Assembly: GCA_958295665.1 (NCBI GenBank)
Contig: OY282559.1
Coordinates: forward strand, 257,120,245 to 257,184,244
Origin: Tipula vernalis
Taxonomy: Eukaryota; Arthropoda; Insecta; Diptera; Tipulidae
Length of the DNA stretch: 64,000 nucleotides
Direction of reading: 5' to 3'
Of the stretch, positions 54,431-64,000 are shown in pieces (within the stretch, counting starts at the first letter, position 1; the number at the start of each line of letters is the position of its first letter). A program made the translations under genes and the position numbers. Below the pieces are notes generated by a model. That model saw only the letters and a program-made list of their open reading frames with translations. It did not search any database and was not told where the DNA came from.

Positions 54431-57400
54431 TAAATAATAAACTATAGACGACTGTGTTAGAAGATGGATAGAATTACCGGAGTAAAGATTTTTGGTCGGC
54501 TAGTGAACTCTCTCACCAAAAAACCTGCTGGCCAAAGATTGGCTTGAAGTAACTGATAAAACAATGCCTGAACCACACCAATTTTAATTTCAGAGATAGC
54601 CAATATTTTATTTAAAGAGACGCGTAAATATATTTTTTGTCGGGAACACACTTAATTGACTCAGTAACATCGTGGCATGTGTCAATAATAACGACCGGTT
54701 CATTAATGTTTGGATGAACATTTTGAAGAGCTGGTTAAGCAGGAGCAATGTAATTATTGTTGCTATATACAACTGGAAATGCAATCAATTACCGCTAACA
54801 TGCCATTTTGAAGCTCATCAAACCTATTATCGACTTTGGTAGACAATGTGATAACCGTTTATTTTAAAATTAAATACATTTGTACTGAACAAACAAACAG
54901 GTGAAGAACGAGTATTTTTTAATTGTAATTTAATGGCAGACTTAAATAAAAAATGACAAAAATACATAAGTAACACTTAAATACCGTGGTGATGAAATGC
55001 AAACAAACCGAGTTATTATAAAAAAGATTTTGACCAATTTATTTTCTTTATGAACCTTAAATTCTGCTGGAAATTCCATAAAGTTATTTAAATCTATTAC
55101 AACTGCATGTTACTTAATTAAGTAACTCTCTCAGTTCTCGAGCACTGTCGTTACATTTTGCTGAAAAGTTTTCTCAGATAGGTTTGTTTTATTTTTGCGA
55201 GCAATGAACAATACCGACTTTTAGATTTGTGAAATAAATGCTTACCAACACTTTTGGCAAATTTTCTTTTAATTTCAGCCATTGTTATCAAAAAACAAAC
55301 GTTTCTCCAAAGATTTTAATTTCCTGTAATAAAACGAATACAACATTAGGATAAAATTTTAAATTTCAGAATAGGCGAAACGTCCGAGTTGAGATAGATA
55401 AAAAGCGAACGGATCGGAACGGACATCATTGTGTTTGAGTCTTAACTGCAGCGCGAAAGATTTTCTTGTTTTGCTTTTAATTTTTCTAAATATTTGTTAT
55501 AAATTGGTATATTATAGATTTGAATTAATTACAACAATATAAAAAAAAATATATTTGCTGGCACACATGCGCAAAAATATATGAATTTGAGTTAATGATC
55601 GATCAAACCTGGCTGAATCATAATATATTGGAGACGAATAGTGAAAAGATTGTATAAACAAAAATATCATAATATCTAGTCAACTTTAGGCGAACGAACA
55701 TACTGGTTTTCTTATTGGCAGAACCTCGCCTATTCCCCATATTTTATGCGATAGAATTTTAGTCGGCACATTATACAGTGATTGGTGATTGGAAGATTAA
55801 AAGTGATAAATTAACAGTGCAATAGATAAGAAGAATTAGAAAAAATTGTGTTAAGTGATTTATTATATACCTATTGATTTGCTATGAAAAACAGTGATTG
55901 TGAAACTTTGGTTGTATAACTGTGGAGTTTACTGGTGCAAATAAACTATTTTTGTGTAATAAAGGTGAAAACGTGACAATTCGTTAAATAGAGGTACTAT
56001 TGTATTTGTACTAGGTAGGAATGTAGATTGTTTGATTCAAGTAAATTAGAGGTTATATATACATGAAACTAGGAGTATGTGGAGCCCTGGCCTGGATCAA
56101 ATAAAATAACTGTTTTGTGCTTACGTTGTGAACTTTTGACTTTAATTTTAAATTTTTTGTTTATTCGGCGCCTTTCATGACACCAAATAATCCAGGGGCA
56201 CGATTCTCGTTCAGTGATAAATTGAAATGATAAAAAAATATTGCTTTCCCATCTAGTGCAAGTTTTTTTGCACTAAGGTGTGATTCTGATTCGATGATAA
56301 TGAAAACTGAAAAAGTATCTTTGTTTTACACTGTATTTAGTATTTCAAGTAAGCGACGAATGAATCAGAACAAAATTTTTCAAAATGCATTTTGTCGATA
56401 AACATTTTTGTCGCCGATGATGAAATTTGTACGTACACAAGAATTACTACGAATAAAATAAGTAGTTAAGTGATATACTAAATATAAGAGTTTACATTTT
56501 TGATATTTTTAATATTTTAAATTTTAATCTGTTGGATGTTTAACGTTAAATTTCTCGGTTACTGTAATTGAGCAACTGCAAATTCAAAATGAGCGAAAAA
56601 TTTGGTCTAGAAAATTTAAAAAGCTTTAAAATGTTTTCATTATTATTGGAAACAAATAAGTAAAAAATGAACCTGAAATACTTACACCTACCATAAAGTT
56701 AAAGTGAAGTGTAAAGGAAAGATTTTTCAAATAACAAATTATAAAAACTTTTATTAATTTTGCTTATGGTGCGGTGTGAATAGGTTGGGTTTATAAAGTA
56801 TTTAGTAATTCATCAGTAGAATTAAATTTAGATTTATTAGCCTTAGAATACAACCCGCGTTGTTTGAAAAAAATTCGACTTAAATTTTTCACGTGGGTTT
56901 GACTAAGGTAAGATTTGTCAATGTTATACTGTCGATAAGTAGAAACAAATTGAAAAAATATTACTCCTTCGTCTGTTGTGTATTACTGGTGGACTTAGTT
57001 AGACAGTGTAGGAAATTAAAAACACTTAACTGATATTTTCAATCACTCTATAAATTTTAAGTTTATTTATATTTAATTTACAATTTTTATTTAAGGACCT
57101 AAATTTTGAAGAATCTTTAACCTGAAAAAATCTCCAAATTTTTGAATATTCTCGAGAAAATTTTCTCTAACCTCTTTAATAATTTTAAAAATAATCTCGA
57201 ATACTTTCAAAAAGCTTCAGCTGAATAAAAATCAATGCCAATCAATAATTGACAAACACAGCTCAAATTATCTCGATCCTTAGCTTTTAGTGGTATTCTT
57301 TAGATTTTGAATTGCTTCTCTTAATCAATGACCTTCCTCGAATTCCTCTTGCGAAATTAGCTCAATGTTTTCAGTTGATAAGATCATCTATGCCGTTAAA

Positions 57401-57435
57401 TCGCTACCAGTTTTAGAAGTTTTGATCGGCTTCGA
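54431..57435. other. 3-kb stretch without recognised genes
   Basis: AT-rich with no TE protein I recognise. The minus strand at about 54730-54600 is briefly open (EPVVIIDTCHDVTESIKCVP) but unfamiliar. 55380-56180 has LTR-like features (a GTGACA-rich leader-like stretch and GGCGCC near 56168) but no paired repeat or TG...CA edges that I can support. Confidence 0.4.
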
Positions 57436-57439
57436 GGTT

Positions 57440-58665
57440 GAAATAAAAACTTAGCGTTCAACTTATCAGTTACTACGATCCACCGCATCTTATTAAATCA
57501 GTACGGAATGCTATAATAAGGAATCAGATTAGTCATCCAGACTATGGGACTTTGGGCTTCAGTGTAATTAAACAAGTGTATGAGCACGATAAAGTAAATA
57601 ATGTAAAACTACTGCCAAAATTACCTAAAAATCTTATTGAACCTAATACTTTCCAAAACATGAACGTAAAACTAGCAGCTCAAATCGCAAGTTCGCTCAA
57701 ATCACACAGTCGCATGTGCTATACCTACAACGTTGAAAACGCAACCATCCATTTTTGGAAAATATTTGAACAATGCAATTCCAACTGGAAATATAGTAAA
57801 ACAGTTTAACAATATCTTCGACTGTCTAAATTTCAGAAATTTTTCTTTTAAATATATTTACCAGCAACCACTTCGAAGAAATAATCATATATGTATTTAT
57901 TTAGAAAATAGCCTTGAGTTTTTAAAATGTCTAAAAATAATTTCAGCCAACGAAAATTATTTTAAATTTCTCAAAGGTTTCGAGCTGACAATAAATTCAC
58001 AATTAAGGCTAATTGATCATCTCAGCGAAATCTTCAGTACGAATTACATTTCTTTTCTGCGCTCCGAGGTAAAGGCGGTTATAATTATACTCTAAGCTAG
58101 TCATGAAATTGGAGTACATTACGCAAACATTATCGTAATGAAAATTTTATTCAAATCAATAAACTCTAACTGCTTGCCCGACGACTCTGAAAGTTTATAA
58201 AACTAATTTAAAACACTCAAGCGAAGCCATAGCCTATTATGCCGGATTTTGTGTAAATAGAAAAGTTCAATGCGAAGATTGTAAAAAGTTATTATTGAAA
58301 GATAATGAAATTGTCACCGAAAAAGATATTTTTCTAAATGAAAAAAACTTTAAGAAGAATACTACCAGTTTTGGCTCTTTAAAAGCACCTTCTGAAGTGT
58401 TCTTTAAAATTTGGGAATTAATTATTAAAATTTTTAAATTTCATTTCGAACAAACTTGTCACATGAGCAATATTATAAAGACCATAACAAATACTAGCTG
58501 GGAAAACATTAAATTGAATTATCCAAAATTTGTTCCGCATAAGTGTCACTCACATCTTAAAAACGTAATTTCATTTTTCATATTAGTGCTGTTAAGGAAA
58601 AATTGCAAGTGGCTTATCACAAACAAAAGAAATATTTCACAGATCTACAGAATTCAATAAAATAA
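57440..58665 (+). pseudogene. P element/THAP9-like transposase, C-terminal two thirds
   Basis: Plus-strand blocks in order. The first is YYDPPHLIKSVRNAI (about 57465-57510), the P-superfamily DPPHL block. Next is LPKLPKNLIEPNTFQNMNVK (about 57615). A frame change leads into 57733-58095, the helical insertion region, then YYAGFCVNRKVQCEDCKK (about 58225-58290), the hydrophobic-Cys block. The C-terminal tail is at 58295-58660 (FGSLKAPSEVFFKIWELII). P-type transposases cut DNA using GTP as cofactor. The N-terminal THAP finger is absent. At least two frameshifts; more complete than the copy at 3.0 kb. Confidence 0.7.
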
Positions 58666-58821
58666 AATATGAAATTGTTCTGCAAGCAGAATGAAAATTA
58701 TGTTTGTTAATGAAATTATTGTTATTCTCAAATTATGGCTATAGATTTTCGAAATATGTTCTTTAGTCACAAATAAATTAGTAGATATAAAGATTCCAAA
58801 ATTTCAAAATTCTAATTACTA

Positions 58822-59988
58822 TTGGGTGTGTGAATATGACACCGCCCTTTTTTGTTAAAATAAAACACATTTGCTTGTTTAGAAAATGAAAGAATTATTT
58901 ATTGAAAGTATGCTCCATTTGCAGCTACAACTTTCCCCCAACTCTCCGAGAACTGAACCGCTGTTCAGAAAGAGACGACTGCATCGACCGGAATAAGTAG
59001 TAATCTGAAGGAGCTATGTCTGGTGAATACGGCGTGTGGGGTAGAACTTCCCAGTCCTGTCCTTGTAAATAATTTTTCACAACGTTTGCAACATGTGGTT
59101 TTGCATTGTCATGCTGAAAAATTAATTTGTTGTGTCTATTCACCCATTCTGATCGTTTTTCCTCTATAGCTCGCTTCAAACGTATTCGTTGTCGTCGGTA
59201 CACATCGCCATTGATAGTTTCACCTGATTCGAGCAGTTCATAATATACCACACCTTTCTGATCCCACCAGATACAGAGCATAACCTTATTGCAATGGATA
59301 TCTCGCTTTGGTTGCGATGGACCAGCTTCACCACGCCTTCACTCAAGATTTTTGGCGTTTGGGATTCTCATAATAAATCCATTTTTCATCTCCAGTAACT
59401 ATCCGATACAGAAAACCTTTTCTTTGTTGTCTTTGAATCAGTATTTCAAAAATGGTTTTTCGACGTTCGAGGTCTCTTTCTTTTAATTCATGTGGAACCG
59501 AGTTGTCAGCTTTTTGAACCATTCCGATTGTTTGTAAACGTTTTGCAACAGTTGATCGATCAACATTTAATGCTACAGCCGTTTTTAATTCAGCATCTTC
59601 AAATTTTTTGTGTGGCTTTCCATGCTCTTTATCTTCAATGCCAAAATCATCATTTTTAAATCGTCGAAACCATTCTTGCCACGTTGTATTCGATGGAGCA
59701 TGCTCACCGTAAATTTCCACAAGCAAACGATAAGTTTTCGTTGCACTTTTCTTTGCAATAAAATAATGTAATAAAACTTCCCGCAAATGATGTTTATTTA
59801 GAATAAAATTCAACATTTTGAAAGAGTTAAAAATACTATTTGTTTACACTTCAACCAAATGTCGAATCTGCGTTTGATAGCTCACATCAAGTACTATAGA
59901 ATACAAGTATCGCGCATTTATAGTTTACGTAAGCAGTAAAAATAACGACACCAATTGAGAAAGGTCGGAGTCATATTCACACACCCAA
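58822..59988 (-). mobile_element. mariner element with TA duplication
   Basis: A 1,167-bp element flanked by TA (58820-58821, 59989-59990). TIRs start TTGGGTGTGTGAATATGAC on the left and are the exact inverted sequence on the right for at least 19 bp. The transposase gene is on the minus strand. Size, TA target and protein place it in the mariner family. Confidence 0.9.
58925..59816 (-). pseudogene. mariner transposase with stop, frameshift and C-terminal deletion
   Basis: From ATG 59816 (minus) the frame is open for 157 codons: two HTH motifs (HHLREVLLHYFIAKKSATKT; LNVDRSTVAKRLQTIGMVQK), then VTGDEKWIYYENP with the first catalytic Asp. A TGA near 59345, probably a Trp codon, and a 1-bp insertion just after break it. 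The frame 59281-58925 continues with FQHDNAKPHVA (second Asp) and YSPDIAPSDYYLF (third Asp, D,D34D type). About 40 residues are missing after EQRFSS; the sequence jumps to the C-terminal end. All three catalytic Asp are present but in two frames, so this copy is inactive. Confidence 0.85.
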
Positions 59989-59990
59989 TA

Positions 59991-60308
59991 GTAAGGATAT
60001 ATTGCTGCCTTTTATTTGCATATATAGATTACAAAGTTGTATTATCTGATAATCGCTTTAAAAGTCTTTTTGTGTTAGAACATCTAAATAATATCGATAT
60101 TTAATGAGCGTTAATTATGTTGATGACACGTACTCTTAATGACATCTTTTGGACTGTTAAGTTGCATTGAAATACCAACTAAAACATTTGATACCACCGT
60201 GTCTTGCATTGGCCATCTCCTCTATAGGTCAAACTACAATAAATATCCAATGCCAACAATTCAATTCAGAATATACGCACAACTAACCACTGTCTAATGA
60301 TTGTAGGC
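59991..60308. other. Spacer without recognised genes
   Basis: No coding frame or repeat seen. Confidence 0.45.
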
Positions 60309-60845
60309 ATATTCCACTAGCACAATTCCACTAGTCACAATTCCACTGCACACAATTCCACTGGCATAATTCCACTGGGCACAATTCCACTTGGCACAAT
60401 TCAACTTGCACAATTCAACTTGCACTCGCGCGCGCGATTTACCATCCAAAATGCGTTTGTTTATCAAAAAGTTAAATTGTGCAAGTTAAATTCGTTTAAT
60501 TATAAAAAAAGTTAAACTTAAAAGCTACCTGAAGAAAGAAAGAACCACGAATGTTAAATATGAATTGAACGAAAACACGAATTGTATGCAGTGAAATTGT
60601 GTCACCATTTTTTTTGAAAGCTATCAGCTTCTTTTATTATCAATTAGCTTTTTTACACATTGCAGTTTTTAATATCTTCGTAATTATGTTTCAATCACAC
60701 CAATAAAATATTAAAGTGTGTGTTTGCGTTTCATTAGGGTAACTGTACAAGTTAAAATACAAGTTAAATGGTGCCCCAGTCGAATTGGGCCAAGTGGAAT
60801 TGTGCCAGTGGAATTGTGTCTAGTGGAATTGTGCTAGTGGAATCG
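60309..60845. mobile_element. Foldback-like element with minisatellite arms
   Basis: The left arm (60309-60430) holds about eight tandem copies of a 14-16 base unit around CACAATTCCACT. The right arm (about 60738-60845) holds at least four copies in the opposite orientation. The outermost 24 bases match: 60311-60334 against 60820-60843 inverted. The inner 300 bases are non-coding. This is the architecture of foldback elements with subrepeats; no target duplication identified. Confidence 0.7.
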
Positions 60846-61400
60846 CCCGGCTTCCCTGTCTGATACATACTTTTGAAAACTGGAATTTGGTATTTAGTGA
60901 AACAGATTCTTCGAATTCTTTTTCTCAGTTTTAAAATATACTTTCTAGCCATATAGATCAGAATACCACAACAAAGAAACTATCGCAAGGTGGTAAATTC
61001 TTAAAAAATTGGATGAATCTTCGACTACTAGGGAAAATAAAATATAAAAATAAAATATTTAAAAAAGCCGACCACCATAAATATGGAATAAAATTGAAGT
61101 CGTTTGCTAGAAAATTAGCTTAGTGAGTTAGCACTGAAATCGAAAAAAACTAAGTTGAAGTATTTTAAGAAGAATTGATAAGTAATAACATGAATAAGAC
61201 TTGGCAGGTGATAAATTAAATAGCTTTCAGTAAAAAGATGCCAAGCATTAAATATATCGATACACCAACAATTATTTTGCGAAAATTGCCAGCGGCCTAA
61301 AAAAACAATTTTTCCTACAATCGCAGTGAAAAGCAGGCTTTTTTTCTCTGTTTTCAAAGCCCAAAGTGTCTGTTTTTTTGACAGTTAATAAACAAATTAC
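60846..61400. other. Spacer without recognised genes
   Basis: AT-rich, no credible coding frame. Confidence 0.45.
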
Positions 61401-61435
61401 TTTGTCACACGTTTCTCTTAGAAACGTGTGACAAA
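61401..61435. repeat. Perfect hairpin, 16-bp arms
   Basis: TTTGTCACACGTTTCT, loop CTT, then the exact complement AGAAACGTGTGACAAA. Confidence 0.85.
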
Positions 61436-61904
61436 ACTTGAAACCGCACGCTAAATTTGAACATATGAAAAGAAGAGTAAGAGTAAAAGAAGAGTATTGA
61501 AAAGCGAAATTTCACATAATTATGATGTAATTATTTTTTTTGATTATTATTGAAATTTACATTAATGGTACAATTGGTGCAGCTTTGTATGTTGATGCCG
61601 CGTTGATTGAGTTCTGGTGATAAATCCGGCGGTGTATTTGAGAGATCGCTGTCACTTAAATCCATTTTTTTTAGTTTTTTGTTGCAAAAAATAAATTGTC
61701 AATTTTTAAGAAAGACTAATGTTTGTATAAAACATCAAACCAAATTTTTGTTTTTCTTTATGAAAAATAAAAAAAATCTTTGACTACTCGATTGAACAAA
61801 ATGTCGGTTCTAAAATAAAATCGTATTGTCAGTATAGTAAATTTTACTACAAAATTATCTTTTTATTATATTTTTTAAAATGATTGTAGGAAAAATAAAG
61901 TGTG

Positions 61905-62006
61905 AAACACGTCCGCAAAGTTGTTTGTCACGCTCGAAAGGTTGCTGGCCTCCGTCCCGTCGGCCAGCAATTTCCTTTCTCGCGTGACAAACTGGCACTT
62001 TGCGCT
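61905..62006. repeat. Compound hairpin with GC-rich stem
   Basis: The inner stem GTTGCTGGCC pairs with GGCCAGCAAT around a 10-base loop. An outer stem pairs GTTTGTCACG with CGTGACAAAC, and GCAAAGT with ACTTTGC further out. Asymmetric internal loops (TCGAAAGG against TTTCCTTTCT) separate them. Confidence 0.75.
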
Positions 62007-62310
62007 CTTGATACACAAATAACTATTATGGTAGTAAATGTAGTGTGATAACAACTGATAAGAATGTTGATAATTATTATGTAAATGAAATTTCAGGCCT
62101 TGAAATTGCTCAAAAAATCCTATCAATGAAGAGCCAAATTGATTGAAAAACTATATTCGAAAAAGTAGTTAAATTAAAGTAGACCATGACAATTTAAAGA
62201 ACGGTCACTATGATAAAATGTATTTCAAAATTCAATGCTCCAGTGTGAAAACACAAAATGGAACTATTTCTTATTAATTATTTCAACAAAAGTGAATAAA
62301 ACGTTGTATG
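62007..62310. other. Spacer between two hairpins
   Basis: Nothing recognisable. Confidence 0.4.
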
Positions 62311-62317
62311 CCACTCG

Positions 62318-62414
62318 TGAGCAAAGAGATATTATCCACTCGGGATAATGTCCCAATCGGCTATCGCCTCGTGGGACAAACGTATCCCTCATGGATAATA
62401 TCTCGTTTTGCTCA
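62318..62414. repeat. 97-nt hairpin with ~40-bp arms
   Basis: The arm 62318-62355 (TGAGCAAAGAGATATTATCC and onward) pairs with 62371-62414 (ending GATAATATCTCGTTTTGCTCA when read outward), with small bulges and a loop of about 15 bases. It stands out by GC content and regularity from its surroundings. Confidence 0.8.
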
Positions 62415-62429
62415 CTAGTACCATAAATA

Positions 62430-63260
62430 ACTATTGTTAAACTATTTTGAAAAAATTAAATTTCTGTATAATCGACAATTGAGTTTTAGCAGTGGACGTA
62501 GCACTAAAGATGCCATAAAAAGGCCCATGGGCCCTATTCATTCAGCCTTAGATATTGGTGATTGTTGTTCGGCATCTTTTATAGATCTGACTAAAGCGTT
62601 TTACATGGTGTATATCTACAAATTTTAATCGCAAAAATAAATCGTATTGGTATTCGTGGAATTATGCTTGACAGAACAAATGGTGAAAAATGATAACGTC
62701 GATTCAAGGAAGCAAGAATCGATTCTTGGGCCAATTTTGTTTTTGGTTTATATAAACTCATTGTTCCCTCAACCATCCAAAGGACAGATATTCGCTTTCG
62801 CTGTCGATTTTGCCATTCAGTACAACGCTCGATCGCAGTCATTAGTTGTTTCTTATATGAAGCAGGACTTTGAAATTTGGCTTGCAATTTACCCTTTAAT
62901 AATGAGTACTAAGTCTAAAATAATGTTTTTTTTTTATTTAACAGCAGTTGCATCACCTTTATTTCATTTACAATACATTCTGCCCTGTGCGCACTGAATG
63001 CTGGTGTCGATAGTTGTAATAGTGGTTGTTTGATAATAGAAACAGTTTCAAAATTCAAATATTTAGGGGTTACTTTAGACATGTTTTTGCATTGGAAACC
63101 ACAAATAAGTCAGCTCAAGAAATCGTTCTCATCTATTATTCGAGTATATTACTTCGATGTATTCAACAATAAATTACAATATGGAATTACGTCGGAACAT
63201 CTATCAGAAATATCCATTATTTAAATCATGGCCTATAGAGAGTAATAATATTGAATATAG
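62430..63260 (+). pseudogene. Degenerate LINE reverse transcriptase
   Basis: Plus-strand blocks: NRQLSFSSGRSTKDAI (about 62470), ASFIDLTKAFYMV (about 62570), ILGPILFLVYINSLF (about 62722), FAVDFAIQY (about 62796) and VSKFKYLGVTLDMFLHWKPQ (63045-63105), ending near KYPLFKSW (about 63205). The catalytic F/Y-A-D-D is changed to F-A-V-D, removing the first Asp, and frames shift several times. It belongs to the Jockey/CR1-type LINE assemblage; no ORF1 or endonuclease found upstream. Confidence 0.7.
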
Positions 63261-64000
63261 TATTTATTTACGATTAAAGAATAAAATCCTACTGTCTTAA
63301 AATTTATTAATTTGTTTCTGCGGGAATTCTAAATTCTATTTGCTTTTCTTAAATTATTTAACATTTATCATAAAAATTGAATTTCTTAACTGCTTAAATC
63401 CCTACATTATAATATAGTAACCTTCTTTTAATGGTATGCATTATCGCTAATAAGCTTGCTTATTAAAAATGTACCTATATCATCACTGGTGGATTTTACG
63501 ACATGTACATATGGTAAACTTTTTTTTTGTTAAGGTTTAAGTTAATACTTATTATTTATAATGTTTGAATTTTGTAACGAAATGAAATTAGGGGCTCAGA
63601 ACTATATTGGCCTAACCCACATTTTTAAATATTTAGGTTTGATCGGCCATAAATGATCTTGGAAATGAAGTCGAATTACACTGACTTCCCATTCCAGAAA
63701 TAGTTATTTTCAGGTTATTTATTTTATAATAAGTTAGCATTTCAATGAATATTTATGAGCGATTAAATGAAAAAAAGTTAAAATTTTAAATGTGGGTTCT
63801 AAGCAACTGAAATAATAATAATAAAAAATAATAATAGGTTTACAACGACATACGATAGTATGTCTTAAAGATAGATATTTTACACTACAAGCTGCAGTTG
63901 CTGTATTTATACCTTCCAATAGTTGTGCTTAAGCGGTTATTTCAGACATTACATCTAGAATTCTGTTTACGATACATTACCACCTAATTAATATGTCATG
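63261..64000. other. Right-edge spacer
   Basis: Possibly 3' UTR of the LINE remnant, with an AAT-rich microsatellite at about 63812-63836. No further gene recognised. Confidence 0.4.

Noticed and set aside
54600..54735. Minus-strand coding block (EPVVIIDTCHDVTESI)
   Set aside because: Short, isolated and not matched to any family I know.
55380..56180. Possible solo LTR with GGCGCC primer-site-like end
   Set aside because: No paired repeat, no target duplication and no TG...CA edges could be identified.

Overview
The window is an AT-rich stretch of eukaryotic, almost certainly insect, repetitive DNA. The mix of Jockey, BEL/Pao with an envelope-like ORF, CsRn1-type Gypsy, P-like, hAT, pogo, piggyBac, mariner and Helitron sequences fits an insect. 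The ACATACATATGTATGT-type motif and the roo-like BEL/env element lean toward a fly, but the sequence does not prove the order. I found no convincing complete host gene, tRNA, rRNA or CRISPR array. Nearly every coding stretch belongs to a transposable element (TE).

Layout. 1-5.3 kb: decayed Tc1-like, Helitron, P-like and hAT fragments. 5.6-10.0 kb: a full-length Jockey-type LINE with a 13-bp target-site duplication (TSD), two overlapping ORFs and one nonsense codon. 10.4-15.6 kb (minus): a BEL/Pao element with a gag-to-RT deletion, RNase H and integrase, a frameshifted env and a candidate 5' LTR. 15.7-18.6 kb: a pogo-like transposon with TA duplication, terminal inverted repeats (TIRs) and reiterated subterminal motifs. 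20.9-24.0 kb (minus): a 3.1-kb DNA transposon with AAT duplication, long G-tracts and a transposase I cannot place. 24.8-29.6 kb: a DNA transposon with about 510-bp TIRs and an intact 735-codon ORF of a family I do not recognise, carrying a 1.2-kb insertion in its left TIR. 29.6-33 kb (minus): piggyBac and Tc1/mariner remnants. 33.4-36.8 kb: a foldback complex with three pairs of inverted repeats, two of them interleaved. 37.6-42.4 kb (minus): a ZBED/Charlie-like hAT split by a CR1/L2-like LINE (+), itself split by a poly-T-bearing insertion. 42.9-45.8 kb: EnSpm-like and LINE fragments (minus). 45.8-54.4 kb: a DUF4817-type Tc1/mariner relative with about 415-bp TIRs, into which a complete Gypsy element (46115-52572) has inserted. 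57.4-60.0 kb: a P-like fragment and a mariner. 60.3-62.4 kb: a minisatellite-armed foldback and three strong hairpins. 62.4-63.3 kb: a degenerate LINE RT.

The parts do not form a pathway; the window records successive nested insertions. The youngest-looking units are the Gypsy element (equal 566-bp LTRs, open gag and pol, a -1 slippery heptamer at the gag/pol junction) and the long-TIR element (open ORF, closely matching TIRs). The best candidates for something not yet described are the long-TIR transposon, the G-tract transposon and the interleaved foldback at 33.4-36.8 kb. All family names come from reading motifs by eye, without database searches.
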